A DNA stretch of 64,000 nucleotides from PXAP01 sp964520585 (GTDB lineage Bacteria > Bacteroidota > Bacteroidia > Bacteroidales > PUMT01), in the NCBI GenBank assembly GCA_964520585.1, contig CAZFOO010000007.1:8891-72890 (forward strand). The letters are read 5' to 3'. Of this stretch, positions 36,090 to 45,288 are shown piece after piece; position 1 is the stretch's first letter, and the number at the start of each line of letters is the position of its first letter. The position numbers and the translations under genes were made by a program. Below the pieces are notes generated by a model. The model worked only from the letters and a program-made list of their open reading frames with translations, was not told the origin of the DNA and did not search any database.

Positions 36090-36968
36090 TTACAGAGATT
36101 TTTTATGTTGTCTTTCTGGTTGTCCCGGTTTTTTGAATTTCATGCTCAATATTCTGTATATCAGCTTAGCTGCAAGAAAGTCGGGTGCTTTGTTTGATTC
36201 GGAAGGGCATAGTTCTACCACATCAAACCCTGCCAGGTTTCTTGCTGATATAACTTTCTCCAGGAAACGGAGAGTTTGATACCACCCCATACCTCCCGGC
36301 TCCGGCGTGCCGGTTGAGGGCATGATTGACGGATCAAGGGCATCCAAATCAATGGTTATGTATACATCTTCGGATAGCAGCTCGATCGCTTTATCCATCC
36401 ATTCCTTGTTTCCTTCTATCTCATGAGCAAAGAAAGTTTTTGAAGGATCGAGAGCGGATAACTCTTCCGAGTCAGTTGCCCTTATCCCCACCTGAACCAC
36501 GGGGGCAACTTCACGGGCCCTGGCCATGACACAGGCGTGGTTATTCAAAGAACCATTATATTCATTCCTCAGGTCGCTGTGTGCATCAATCTGCAATACC
36601 GTTAATTTAGGGTACTGCCTTGCAAAAGCCTTTATACTGCCAATGGAGACCGAATGTTCGCCGCCTAATACAACAGGGAACTTACCATTTCTTAAAGTGC
36701 TGCTTACCCTGTCAAAGACTTTTTCCACCATGGCTTCGGGACTTGATTTTTCTGTAACCGGCAGGCCGGTATGTATTCCGCGCAGATATACTTCACTATC
36801 GGTTTCGATATCATACAGTTCCATATTAGCAGAAGCCTTCATAATTGCTTCCGGTCCCTTGTCGGATCCCTTTATCCATGTGCTGGTTTCATCATAGGGC
36901 ACCGGAATAATGACTATTTCTGCATTTCCTGCTTCAGAATATTTATCCGGCAAACCTCCGTAGTTCAT
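36090..36968 (-). CDS. speB: Agmatinase (ureohydrolase)
   Basis: 292 residues. Hydrolyses agmatine to putrescine and urea with two Mn ions. All ureohydrolase metal motifs are present: GGEHS (about 111-115), QIDAHSDL (about 134-141) and ITIDLDALDPS (about 209-219). It is the middle gene of a minus-strand operon: arginine decarboxylase ends 39 bp before it and the DHS-like gene begins 1 bp after it. Members of the ureohydrolase family can differ in substrate, but this setting favours agmatine. Confidence 0.92.
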   Translation of the reverse strand: MNYGGLPDKYSEAGNAEIVIIPVPYDETSTWIKGSDKGPEAIMKASANMELYDIETDSEVYLRGIHTGLPVTEKSSPEAMVEKVFDRVSSTLRNGKFPVVLGGEHSVSIGSIKAFARQYPKLTVLQIDAHSDLRNEYNGSLNNHACVMARAREVAPVVQVGIRATDSEELSALDPSKTFFAHEIEGNKEWMDKAIELLSEDVYITIDLDALDPSIMPSTGTPEPGGMGWYQTLRFLEKVISARNLAGFDVVELCPSESNKAPDFLAAKLIYRILSMKFKKPGQPERQHKKSL

Positions 36969-37007
36969 TTGTATTATTGATTAGTTGTAAATTTCAAAAA
37001 TTATAAC

Positions 37008-38399
37008 TTAATACCCAAGAATTTTTAGCATAGATTTATGACTCTGTTCTTTGGCGAAAAGTTTTGTGGTGATCTCATCATTCTCATCAACATCTATAAT
37101 AATATGTTTTGGCGCCGGTATAAGGCAGTGCTGTATGCCTCCGTAACCACCGATGGACTCCTGGTAGGCGCCGGTATGAAAAAGTCCGATATACTGGGTT
37201 ACGCCGTTATTGATCTTCGGCAGGAAAATAGCATTAGCATGAGCCTCCGAATTGTAATAATCTTCACTGTCGCATGTTAGTCCCCCAAGAAACACCCTCT
37301 CATATTCCTCTTCCCAGTTATTTATTGCCAGCAGAATGAATCGCTTATTGAGAGCCCATGTATCGGGTAAAGTCGTCATGAAAGATGAATCGATCATATT
37401 CCATATTTCCCGGTCATTCTGTTTTTTCTGACCAAGTATCGAATAAAGAACAGCGCTGCTTTCACCAACTGTATATGATCCGAACTCGGTGAATATGTCG
37501 GGTTCGGCTATTTCATTCCGCTCACATATATTCTTTATCTGCGCAACGATCTCTTCAGCCATATACTCATATTCATAATCAAACGACAATGAATTTTTTA
37601 CAGGGAATCCGCCTCCTATATTCAATGAGTCCAGTTCAGGACATATTTTCTTGAGATCACAATAAACGCTTACACATTTGGATAGTTCATTCCAGTAGTA
37701 AGCATTGTCACCTATTCCTGTGTTAATGAAAAAATGCAGCATTTTTAACTCGAGGTTAGGGTTGGGCCTGATCTTTTCATCATAAAAAGAGACAATATCA
37801 TTATATCTTATTCCCAGTCTTGATGTATAAAATTCAAACTTGGGCTCTTCCTCTGCAGCTATCCTGATACCGACCTTGGATTTGGTATTTATAAGCTGGC
37901 TGAGCTGATCGAGTTCAAACTTGTTGTCGAGGACAGGTATGGTGTTGTAAAAACCATCATTTATGAATGAAGCAATATTTTCAATATACTGAGGTCTTTT
38001 GAATCCGTTACACACAATGTAAGTGTCCTTGTTTACCAGTCCTTTCTGGTGGAGTTCCCCGATGATGTTAAGATCAAATGCAGAAGATGTTTCCAGGTGC
38101 ACGTTGTTCTCCAGTACCTTTTCAATTACAAATGAAAAATGTGAACTTTTTGTACAGTAGCAGTAATTATAATCTCCGTTATAATCGGCTTTTGCAATTG
38201 CAACGTTAAACCACTTCTTTGCCTGCTGGATTTGCTGGCTTATCTTGGGCAGGTAAGTTATTTTCAGCGGTGTTCCGTATTGCTTAATGACGTCCATGAG
38301 TGGTATGTCATTAAAATATAGTTCGTTATCTTCAACCCTGAACTCTTTTTGCGGGAATTCAAATGTCTGCTCTATCAGGTCAATATACTTGTTCTTCAT
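37008..38399 (-). CDS. speA: Arginine decarboxylase, fold III PLP enzyme (Bacteroidota type)
   Basis: 463 residues, much shorter than the roughly 630-residue E. coli SpeA but normal for this phylum. PLP-binding lysine in YCTKSSHF (about residue 84), glycine loop NIGGGFPV, and the C-terminal active-site GLTCDSEDYY (catalytic Cys and Asp) identify the alanine-racemase-fold decarboxylases. Arginine is the likely substrate because agmatinase follows 39 bp downstream; carboxynorspermidine or other basic amino-acid decarboxylation is the alternative. First gene of the polyamine operon. Confidence 0.88.
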   Translation of the reverse strand: MKNKYIDLIEQTFEFPQKEFRVEDNELYFNDIPLMDVIKQYGTPLKITYLPKISQQIQQAKKWFNVAIAKADYNGDYNYCYCTKSSHFSFVIEKVLENNVHLETSSAFDLNIIGELHQKGLVNKDTYIVCNGFKRPQYIENIASFINDGFYNTIPVLDNKFELDQLSQLINTKSKVGIRIAAEEEPKFEFYTSRLGIRYNDIVSFYDEKIRPNPNLELKMLHFFINTGIGDNAYYWNELSKCVSVYCDLKKICPELDSLNIGGGFPVKNSLSFDYEYEYMAEEIVAQIKNICERNEIAEPDIFTEFGSYTVGESSAVLYSILGQKKQNDREIWNMIDSSFMTTLPDTWALNKRFILLAINNWEEEYERVFLGGLTCDSEDYYNSEAHANAIFLPKINNGVTQYIGLFHTGAYQESIGGYGGIQHCLIPAPKHIIIDVDENDEITTKLFAKEQSHKSMLKILGY

Positions 38400-38430
38400 T
38401 CTTTAGAATATATTTATGTGAAAAAGTTGC

Positions 38431-38438
38431 CAAATATA
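38431..38438 (-). promoter_or_regulatory. Putative -7 element for the speA operon
   Basis: Minus-strand TATATTTG, 31 bp upstream of the ATG at 38399. No -33 TTTG at the usual spacing. Confidence 0.45.
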
Positions 38439-38696
38439 ACTAAGATTCAGGAAACGCAGGTATGCAGATAATATTTTTCCGGGATGAGAAAGTGATATTT
38501 TTATGATTATTTATTTGGATCAAAAATACAAAAATAGTGCATTGAATGATGAAAAAAAGAGATAGTTAATTAAGTTAGAATATCAGTAAAATAGTAATGT
38601 AACTAATCCGGATATTATATTTTAGTCTGAATTTTTAACAACCCTTATGATTAATGATGTTGAACGGGGGTAATGTAAATATTCCTGTCAATTTTG

Positions 38697-38704
38697 TATC
38701 TTTG
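38697..38704 (+). promoter_or_regulatory. Putative -7 element for the GNAT-nitrilase gene
   Basis: TATCTTTG fits TANNTTTG, 54 bp before the ATG at 38759. No -33 TTTG at 18-20 bp. Confidence 0.45.
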
Positions 38705-38758
38705 CACGTTCATTCGTTCTGGATGAATATATAAATTTGCTGTTATTAAATAAACTGT

Positions 38759-40315
38759 ATGAGTAAAGATACCACCGTTGTTCTCAGGAATTTGAATCTG
38801 AAGGATTATGATGATGTAGCCGAAGCAATGAAAAGTGCCTATTCGGCGATAGAAGAGACACCATGGAAATATTTACAGGTCAAGAAGCTTATGAATCTTT
38901 TTCCTGAGGGCCAGATTTGTGTGGAGGTAAAGGGAAAAGTTGTCGCCTGTGCCCTGTCAATTATTGTGGATTACAGCAAGTTTGGCGATTCGCATACCTA
39001 TCAGCAGATAACAGGCAATGAGAAATTCACAACTCACGACCCCGAAGGGGATGTTCTTTACGGGATTGATGTTTTTGTGCACTCCGATTACAGGAACATG
39101 CGCCTTGGGCGGCGATTGTATGATGCACGCAAGGAACTATGTGAGAGTCTTAATCTCCGGTCTATTATTGCCGGAGGTCGAATTCCCGGTTTTCAGGATT
39201 TTTCAGATGATTATTCTCCCAAGCAATACATTGAGAAAGTAGAGAACAGGGAAATATATGATCCAATTCTCACTTTTCAGATCTCAAATGGTTTTCATGT
39301 AAAGAAAATCCTCAGGAACTACCTTCCCCACGATAATGAATCAAAAACTTTCGCCACCCTCCTGGAATGGAACAATATTTATTTCGAGGAAAAGGAAAAG
39401 GTTATAGGAAGGCAAAAATCAGTGGTGAGGCTTGGGCTTGTTCAGTGGCAGATGAGACATCTTCCTTCTCTGGATGCTTTGATTGAGCAGATGGAGTTTT
39501 TTATCGATGCTGTAAGTGATTATCAAAGTGATTTTATACTTTTTCCCGAGTTTTTCAATGCTCCTCTTATGGCCAAGTACAATCATCTTGCCGAATATGA
39601 TGCCATGCGCGCATTGGCCAATTATACCGAACCGATAAGGGAAAAATGCGTAGAGTTTGCAATATCTTACAATGTCAATATAATATGTGGCAGTCTTCCG
39701 CTGTTTTATGATGATAAACTTTTTAATGTTGCCTACCTTTGCCGCCGGGATGGATCCTGGGATATGCAGTACAAGATCCATATAACATCAAGTGAACTTA
39801 CCAGCTGGGGATTTACAGGAGGCGACAATATAAAGGTCTTTGATACCGATTCCGGGAAAATCGGCATCCTGATCTGTTATGATGTTGAATTTCCTGAACT
39901 GGGAAGGATTATGGCTGAACAGGGAATGGATATATTATTTGTACCATTCGTTACCGATACCCAGAACGGATACAACCGCGTAAGGCATTGCTCACAGGCC
40001 CGCGCAATTGAAAATGAATGTTATGTTGCTATTGCTGGTGGTGTTGGAAACCTTCCCCGGGTCAACAACATGGATATTCAATATGCACAGTCCGCCGTTT
40101 TTTCACCATCGGACTTTGCTTTTCCAACCACAGCCATTGTGAGCGAAGCAACACCTAATACTGAAATGACGGTTATAGCAGATGTCAACCTGGACCTTCT
40201 CAAAGAGCTGCATGCCAATGGCTCTGTAAGGAATTTGCAGGACAGGAGACCTGATCTCTATACTTTGAAATGGAAAAAGAAGGCCCGTAGTACCGAAATG
40301 AGTGAAGAAACATAA
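38759..40315 (+). CDS. GNAT acetyltransferase fused to a carbon-nitrogen hydrolase (nitrilase superfamily)
   Basis: 518 residues with two enzyme modules. The N-terminal GNAT fold (about 1-205) has the acetyl-CoA loop DYRNMRLGRRLYDAR. The C-terminal nitrilase-superfamily domain (about 222-505) has the full triad: Glu in LFPEFFNAP, Lys in MQYKIH and Cys in ILICYDVEFPE. The same fusion occurs in B. subtilis YhcX. The nitrilase half hydrolyses an amide or nitrile; the substrate is unknown. Transcribed away from the speA-speB-DHS operon, so a polyamine-derived amide is a reasonable guess only. purM follows 10 bp later. Confidence 0.9.
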   Translation: MSKDTTVVLRNLNLKDYDDVAEAMKSAYSAIEETPWKYLQVKKLMNLFPEGQICVEVKGKVVACALSIIVDYSKFGDSHTYQQITGNEKFTTHDPEGDVLYGIDVFVHSDYRNMRLGRRLYDARKELCESLNLRSIIAGGRIPGFQDFSDDYSPKQYIEKVENREIYDPILTFQISNGFHVKKILRNYLPHDNESKTFATLLEWNNIYFEEKEKVIGRQKSVVRLGLVQWQMRHLPSLDALIEQMEFFIDAVSDYQSDFILFPEFFNAPLMAKYNHLAEYDAMRALANYTEPIREKCVEFAISYNVNIICGSLPLFYDDKLFNVAYLCRRDGSWDMQYKIHITSSELTSWGFTGGDNIKVFDTDSGKIGILICYDVEFPELGRIMAEQGMDILFVPFVTDTQNGYNRVRHCSQARAIENECYVAIAGGVGNLPRVNNMDIQYAQSAVFSPSDFAFPTTAIVSEATPNTEMTVIADVNLDLLKELHANGSVRNLQDRRPDLYTLKWKKKARSTEMSEET

Positions 40316-40325
40316 TCAAAATACT

Positions 40326-41495
40326 ATGCCCGATAAATCCAGGTATGATCAAAGGGGTGTATCTGCTTCAAAAGAAGATGTACATGCCGCAATAAAAACA
40401 TCTGACAAAGGGCTTTATCCCTCTGCCTTTTGCAAGATAATACCCGATATCATTGGTGGTGATGATGATTACTGTAACATTATGCATGCCGACGGTGCCG
40501 GCACAAAATCATCTCTTGCTTATATATACTGGAAAGAGACCGGAGATATTTCGGTATGGAAAGGTATTGCCCAGGATGCCATTGTAATGAATCTGGATGA
40601 TCTTTTATGTGTCGGTGCAACTGATAATATTATATTATCCTCCACAATCGGAAGAAACAGGAACCATATTCCCGGGGATGTTATTTCAGCCCTTATTAAC
40701 GGTACAGAAGAGTTTCTTAAGGAGATGAGGGATCAGGGGATAGGGATATATTCAACTGGCGGGGAAACTGCCGATGTTGGCGATCTGGTGAGAACCGTGA
40801 TCGTTGATTCGACAGTTACCTGCAGGATGAAACGTGAAGATGTGATTACCAACCGGAATATTGCATCCGGCGATGTAATAGTCGGTTTGGCTTCATTTGG
40901 CAAAGCTAAATATGAAAGGGACTTTAACGGGGGAATGGGGAGCAACGGGCTTACCTCTGCCCGCCATGATGTGTTCCATTCATATCTTTCGGAAAAATAC
41001 CCGGAAAGCTTTGATCCGGATATGCCAGAAGACCTTGTGTACAGTGGTTCACTGAAGCTGACCGATATGATAGGAGATACCGGACTTGATGCAGGGAAAC
41101 TTGTACTTTCGCCAACCCGCACCTATGCTCCTGTTATTAGCGAGATTCTAAAGTATCATCGCGCAAATATTCATGGAATGGTACATTGCAGCGGGGGGGC
41201 GCAGACCAAAATCCTTAATTTTATTGAACATCTGCATGTGGTAAAGGATAATTTGTTTGATGTTCCGCCTCTTTTCAGGATCATACAGGAGCAATCGGGA
41301 ACAGCATGGCATGAAATGTACAGGGTCTTTAACATGGGACACAGGTTCGAATTGTATGTACCCCCGGTAATTGCAGATGACATTATTAATATATCTGAGA
41401 ATTTCGGTATTGGAGCCCGTATCGTCGGATACTGTGAAGCGGCATCCACCCGGAAGCTTACCATAAAGACCGGAGTGGGAGAGTTTGTTTATTAA
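40326..41495 (+). CDS. purM: Phosphoribosylformylglycinamidine cyclo-ligase (AIR synthase)
   Basis: 389 residues from the ATG at 40326. Closes the imidazole ring of AIR in purine synthesis using ATP. Visible: KYDQRGVS-like opening (RYDQRGVSASKEDV), HADGAGTKS (about 51-59), the MNLDDLLCVGA segment and the GGETADVGD loop of the PurM fold. The longer Bacteroidota form has an extra central region. A GTG at 40302 is in frame but would overlap the upstream gene by 14 bp, so the ATG is preferred. Confidence 0.85.
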   Translation: MPDKSRYDQRGVSASKEDVHAAIKTSDKGLYPSAFCKIIPDIIGGDDDYCNIMHADGAGTKSSLAYIYWKETGDISVWKGIAQDAIVMNLDDLLCVGATDNIILSSTIGRNRNHIPGDVISALINGTEEFLKEMRDQGIGIYSTGGETADVGDLVRTVIVDSTVTCRMKREDVITNRNIASGDVIVGLASFGKAKYERDFNGGMGSNGLTSARHDVFHSYLSEKYPESFDPDMPEDLVYSGSLKLTDMIGDTGLDAGKLVLSPTRTYAPVISEILKYHRANIHGMVHCSGGAQTKILNFIEHLHVVKDNLFDVPPLFRIIQEQSGTAWHEMYRVFNMGHRFELYVPPVIADDIINISENFGIGARIVGYCEAASTRKLTIKTGVGEFVY

Positions 41496-41500
41496 TTTTG
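41493..41500 (+). promoter_or_regulatory. Putative -7 element for prfA
   Basis: TAATTTTG overlaps the purM stop. The transcript would start near 41507, which supports the prfA ATG at 41524 over the in-frame upstream codon at 41485. Confidence 0.45.
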
Positions 41501-41523
41501 CAAAAATCTTATTTACTGAAGTA

Positions 41524-42609
41524 ATGGAAGGCAACAATATTTTGGAAAGACTTGAAGGAGTGCGGTTAAGGTTCGAGGAAGTGGAGCAGATGCTTACCGA
41601 TCCTTCCGTGGCCAGTGATATGCAGCGTTATATAAAGCTTAACAAGGAGTACAGGGACCTGGAGCCGGTCGTAAAAGCATATAATGAGTATAAAAATATA
41701 CTCAGCAATATCAATTCGGCCAAAGAAATACTTTCCTCCGAGAAGGATGAGGAGATGCGTGAAATGGCCAGGATGGAGCTCGACGAACTGAGGGAAAAAC
41801 TTGATACTCTTGAGGAAAAGATCCGCTTTCTTTTGCTTCCGGCTGATCCCGAGGATGATAAAAATGCAATTGTTGAAATAAGAGCAGGAACGGGAGGTGA
41901 TGAAGCCAGTATATTTGCCGGCGATCTTTTCAGGATGTACAGTAAGTTCTGTGAGACCCGGAAATGGAAAATGGAAGTTACACATTACAGCGAAGGTACT
42001 GCCGGCGGCTACAAGGAAATTGTTTTCAATGTCACTAACCCTGGAGTGTACGGGATATTAAAATATGAATCGGGTGTACACCGGGTTCAGAGGGTACCGC
42101 AGACTGAAACGCAGGGGCGTGTGCATACCTCAGCCGCAACGGTCGCCGTTCTTCCTGAAGCAGAAGAGTTTGATATTGAACTGAAAACCGATGACATAAG
42201 AAAGGATACCTATTGTTCATCCGGACCGGGAGGACAGTCCGTCAATACAACCTATTCTGCCATACGTCTCACACATATTCCCAGTGGTATTGTTGTTACC
42301 TGCCAGGACCAGAAATCGCAACTGAAAAATCTTGACAAGGCAATGGCGGAATTGCGTACTCGCTTGTATAACCTGGAATACCAGAAATATATAGATGAAA
42401 TTTCATCGAAAAGAAAGACTATGGTTTCGACGGGGGACAGATCGGCTAAAATCCGTACATACAATTATCAGCAGGGCAGGGTTACCGATCACCGGATAAA
42501 TCTTACTTTATATAATCTTTCTTCGGTACTTGATGGTAATCTTGATGAAATAATTGATAAGCTCCAGATGGCGGAAAATGCTGAACGCCTTAAAGTAAGT
42601 AATCTCTGA
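41524..42609 (+). CDS. prfA: Peptide chain release factor 1
   Basis: 361 residues from the ATG at 41524, the usual RF1 length. Terminates translation at UAA and UAG. The catalytic GGQ lies in SSGPGGQSVNTT (about residue 236), and the codon-recognition region QRVPQTETQGRVHTSAATVAV carries the PxT tripeptide of RF1, rather than the SPF of RF2. N-terminal coiled coil (about 1-100). An upstream in-frame codon at 41485 would add 13 residues unlike RF1 and is rejected. pyrF follows 8 bp later. Confidence 0.95.
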   Translation: MEGNNILERLEGVRLRFEEVEQMLTDPSVASDMQRYIKLNKEYRDLEPVVKAYNEYKNILSNINSAKEILSSEKDEEMREMARMELDELREKLDTLEEKIRFLLLPADPEDDKNAIVEIRAGTGGDEASIFAGDLFRMYSKFCETRKWKMEVTHYSEGTAGGYKEIVFNVTNPGVYGILKYESGVHRVQRVPQTETQGRVHTSAATVAVLPEAEEFDIELKTDDIRKDTYCSSGPGGQSVNTTYSAIRLTHIPSGIVVTCQDQKSQLKNLDKAMAELRTRLYNLEYQKYIDEISSKRKTMVSTGDRSAKIRTYNYQQGRVTDHRINLTLYNLSSVLDGNLDEIIDKLQMAENAERLKVSNL

Positions 42610-42617
42610 CAAATATT

Positions 42618-43451
42618 ATGACCCTGGACACAATTTTCAACAATATTTGCAAAAAGCAAAGTTTTTTATGCGTGGGTCTCGATCCTGATTTATCTAAATT
42701 TCCGGAATCTATGCTGAATACTGATGATCCGGTTTTTGAGTTCAATAAGAAAATCGTAGATGCCACTCATGACCTTTCCATTGCCTATAAACCCAATATT
42801 GCTTTTTATGAGGCACTGGGGACAGGCGGATGGCTCAGCCTCGAAAAGACGGTTCAATATATCCGCAAGAAGGATCCGGGAATTTTTTTGATAGCCGATG
42901 CAAAACGTGGTGATATCGGCAATACTTCAAGGAAATATGCTTCGGCTTTTTTCGATAATTACGGCTTTGATGCCATAACAATAGCCCCCTATATGGGTGA
43001 GGATTCCGTCCGCCCCTTTCTGGATTATGAGGGCAAATGGACTATATTACTGGCCCTTACCTCTAATACCGGGGCTGGTGATTTTCAGTTTGTCAGGGAC
43101 AGTCAATCCGGAATGTACCTTTTTGAGAAAGTCCTCAAAGAAGCCTCATGCTGGGGTACAGATAAAAACCTTATGTTTGTTGCCGGTGCTACGCAGCCGG
43201 AAATGTTTAAAAAAATACGGGAAATCGTGCCTGATCACTTCCTTCTGGTTCCGGGTGTTGGCACTCAAGGTGGCGATCTGCAGGAGGTTGCAAAGTATGG
43301 GATGAACTCCCGATGTGGATTACTGGTCAATTCCTCAAGAGCGATAATCCATGCAGATGTTACTGATAATTTTGACATTGCCGCCAGGCAAAGAGCTTAT
43401 GAGATACATAAGGAAATGTCCGTTTTACTTGCAAACAGTAGTATAATTTAA
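42618..43451 (+). CDS. pyrF: Orotidine 5'-phosphate decarboxylase (type 2)
   Basis: 277 residues. Makes UMP from OMP, the last step of pyrimidine synthesis. The N-terminal LCVGLDPD, the catalytic Lys-Asp array in IADAKRGDIGNTS (about 93-105) and the phosphate-loop region VPGVGTQGGDL are present. The length and motif forms are those of the longer, group 2 enzymes. Closely follows prfA (8 bp), so co-transcription is likely. Confidence 0.95.
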   Translation: MTLDTIFNNICKKQSFLCVGLDPDLSKFPESMLNTDDPVFEFNKKIVDATHDLSIAYKPNIAFYEALGTGGWLSLEKTVQYIRKKDPGIFLIADAKRGDIGNTSRKYASAFFDNYGFDAITIAPYMGEDSVRPFLDYEGKWTILLALTSNTGAGDFQFVRDSQSGMYLFEKVLKEASCWGTDKNLMFVAGATQPEMFKKIREIVPDHFLLVPGVGTQGGDLQEVAKYGMNSRCGLLVNSSRAIIHADVTDNFDIAARQRAYEIHKEMSVLLANSSII

Positions 43452-43550
43452 AAAATCTGCATCTGTTTTTACTGAATCTTTTCTATGGCAAAGTTTGGTT
43501 ACTGCAGGGAATTTTTATAATTTTAATAGGGTAACCCTACTTTATCAACA

Positions 43551-44843
43551 ATGACCGAAGATTTTCTTCATTATATATGGAGGTACGGGTTGTTCACCCC
43601 CTTGTCAACCAAGACAATGAGAGATATTGAAGTGCTGGATCCCGGTGAACCCAACCGCGATTCCGGTCCGGATTTTTTTAATGCAAGAATCCGGACCGGA
43701 GAATTGATTCTTGCAGGGAACGTTGAGATCCATATAAATGCATCGGACTGGATTAAACATGGCCATGGGTCTGACAAAGCATATGATAGCGTTGTTCTGC
43801 AGCTTGTTCTGAATAATGATGCCGATGTCAGGCGGACAAGCGGGGAGATAATACCAACGGCTGAGTTGAGGTTCGACCAGAGATTACACGATAATTATAA
43901 ACAGTTGATTAATAACACATTCTGGATTGCATGTGAACCTTTTATCAGAGCCGTTGAAGCTTCAGTAATAAAGAACTGGATTGAAGAACAGTCTTATCGG
44001 CGACTGGAAAGGAAGTCCGCCATAATCTTAAAGATGTTTCGCAATAACCGTAATGACTGGCAGGAAACATTTTACCAGCAACTTGCCCGTAATTTTGGGT
44101 TCAGGTTGAACGGATGGGCTTTTGAAATGCTGGCCAGGTCATTGCCCTTGAAAATATTGCTGCGGCACAGGGATAATCTTTGTCACCTGGAGGCGATGCT
44201 TTTCGGACAGGCTGGCTTCCTGGAAGCAGAAGATGGCGATAACTATTATCAAACATTGAAAAATGAATACCATTTCCTGCAAAATAAATACAGGTTAAAA
44301 CCACTTGAGAAACATCTGTGGAGGTTCCTCCGTCTTCGCCCCGCTAATTTCCCGTCTCTTCGTATAGCTCAATTTGCATCGTTTATTCATCGGACACCCG
44401 GTTTTTTTGCTTCTGCCATTGAAAAAAAAGACATGGAAACATTATCAGAGTTTTTCAGGGTATCTGCTTCAGGTTACTGGGATAATCATTATATTTTTGG
44501 TAAATATTCCGAAAAATCGGTCAAAACAACTGGTTTATTTGCTATCCGTTCAATAATTATTAATACCGTTGTTCCATTTTTATATTTTTACGGCAATTAC
44601 CGGAAAATATCCGAAATAGCTACCCGCGGAGTTAATTTTTTAAAAGAGATGCCACCAGAAAACAATTCCCTTATCAGTAGGTGGAAATCCATCGGAATAA
44701 CGCCTGACAGTGCGTTCTCTTCCCAGGGGCTGCTTCAGCAGAAATCCGAAATTTGCTCATATAGGAAATGCCTTTTTTGTGGTATTGGCAGCCATATTAT
44801 AAAAAATACAAGCTGTAATGGCCAGTTTCCTGTGAACGGATGA
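43551..44843 (+). CDS. DUF2851 family protein
   Basis: 430 residues, cytoplasmic, no membrane segment. Matches the Bacteroidota-wide DUF2851 family, with N-terminal hallmarks FLHYIWRYGLF, GEPNRDSGPDFFNARI and GNVEIHINASDWIKHGH. The N-terminal part has a PD-(D/E)xK-like look (GPDFFNARI... GNVEIH), which would suggest a nuclease fold, but this is conjecture. The C terminus has a cluster of cysteines (CSYRKCLFCGIGSH). Located 99 bp after pyrF; function unknown. Confidence 0.85.
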   Translation: MTEDFLHYIWRYGLFTPLSTKTMRDIEVLDPGEPNRDSGPDFFNARIRTGELILAGNVEIHINASDWIKHGHGSDKAYDSVVLQLVLNNDADVRRTSGEIIPTAELRFDQRLHDNYKQLINNTFWIACEPFIRAVEASVIKNWIEEQSYRRLERKSAIILKMFRNNRNDWQETFYQQLARNFGFRLNGWAFEMLARSLPLKILLRHRDNLCHLEAMLFGQAGFLEAEDGDNYYQTLKNEYHFLQNKYRLKPLEKHLWRFLRLRPANFPSLRIAQFASFIHRTPGFFASAIEKKDMETLSEFFRVSASGYWDNHYIFGKYSEKSVKTTGLFAIRSIIINTVVPFLYFYGNYRKISEIATRGVNFLKEMPPENNSLISRWKSIGITPDSAFSSQGLLQQKSEICSYRKCLFCGIGSHIIKNTSCNGQFPVNG

Positions 44844-44872
44844 AATGATTGTCTTTAAATTTCGTTATTTTT

Positions 44873-44903
44873 ATTGATATCTTAAAAAAATAATTTACTT
44901 TTG
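44873..44903 (+). promoter_or_regulatory. Bacteroidota-type promoter for rpsO
   Basis: ATTG (44873-44876, one mismatch to TTTG), 19 bp, TACTTTTG (44896-44903). The ATG is 42 bp downstream. Confidence 0.65.
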
Positions 44904-44945
44904 CAGGTCTTAAAATGAGTATAATACAATTATAATTTACAAAAG

Positions 44946-45215
44946 ATGTATCTGACAGCTGAAAAAAAACAGGAAATATTTAAGGAGTATAGTGGTGCCG
45001 AAGAAAATACAGGAACCTCTGAAGGTCAAATAGCTTTGTTTACTTACCGTATCAATCATCTGACCGGTCACCTGAAAACCAACCCCAAGGATTTCAGTAC
45101 CCAACGTGCGCTGGTTAAGTTGGTTGGCAAACGCAGAAACTTGCTCGATTATCTCAAGGATAGGGATATCGAACGCTACCGCGCAATAATAAAATCACTA
45201 AAGCTTAGAAAATAA
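44946..45215 (+). CDS. rpsO: 30S ribosomal protein S15
   Basis: 89 residues, exact family length. Binds 16S rRNA in the central domain early in 30S assembly. Visible S15 signature: TGTSEGQIALFTYRINHLTGH-like core and LVKLVGKRRNLLDYLK, ending in the usual LKLRK. Followed by a terminator and then pnp, the common rpsO-pnp order. Confidence 0.98.
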   Translation: MYLTAEKKQEIFKEYSGAEENTGTSEGQIALFTYRINHLTGHLKTNPKDFSTQRALVKLVGKRRNLLDYLKDRDIERYRAIIKSLKLRK

Positions 45216-45220
45216 AAACT

Positions 45221-45252
45221 AAAAAGGGCGATTTACTGAATTGCCCTTTTTT
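45221..45252 (+). terminator. Terminator between rpsO and pnp
   Basis: A 13-bp stem AAAAAGGGCGATT/AATTGCCCTTTTT (one G-T pair) with loop TACTG, ending in a T run. It may be partly read through to pnp. Confidence 0.88.
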
Positions 45253-45288
45253 GCATTTGATTTACACTAATTTTTTATATGTAATTTT

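Larger units (their letters stand above)
38400..38758. other. Divergent promoter region between speA and the GNAT-nitrilase gene
   Basis: 359 bp, AT-rich. It contains a -7 element for each direction: CAAATATA at 38431-38438 (minus strand TATATTTG) and TATCTTTG at 38697-38704. No small gene, attenuator or inverted repeat of note is seen. Confidence 0.5.

Noticed and set aside
40302..40325. GTG start of purM at 40302
   Set aside because: It overlaps the upstream gene by 14 bp and adds eight residues before the normal start; the ATG at 40326 is preferred, though this is not certain.
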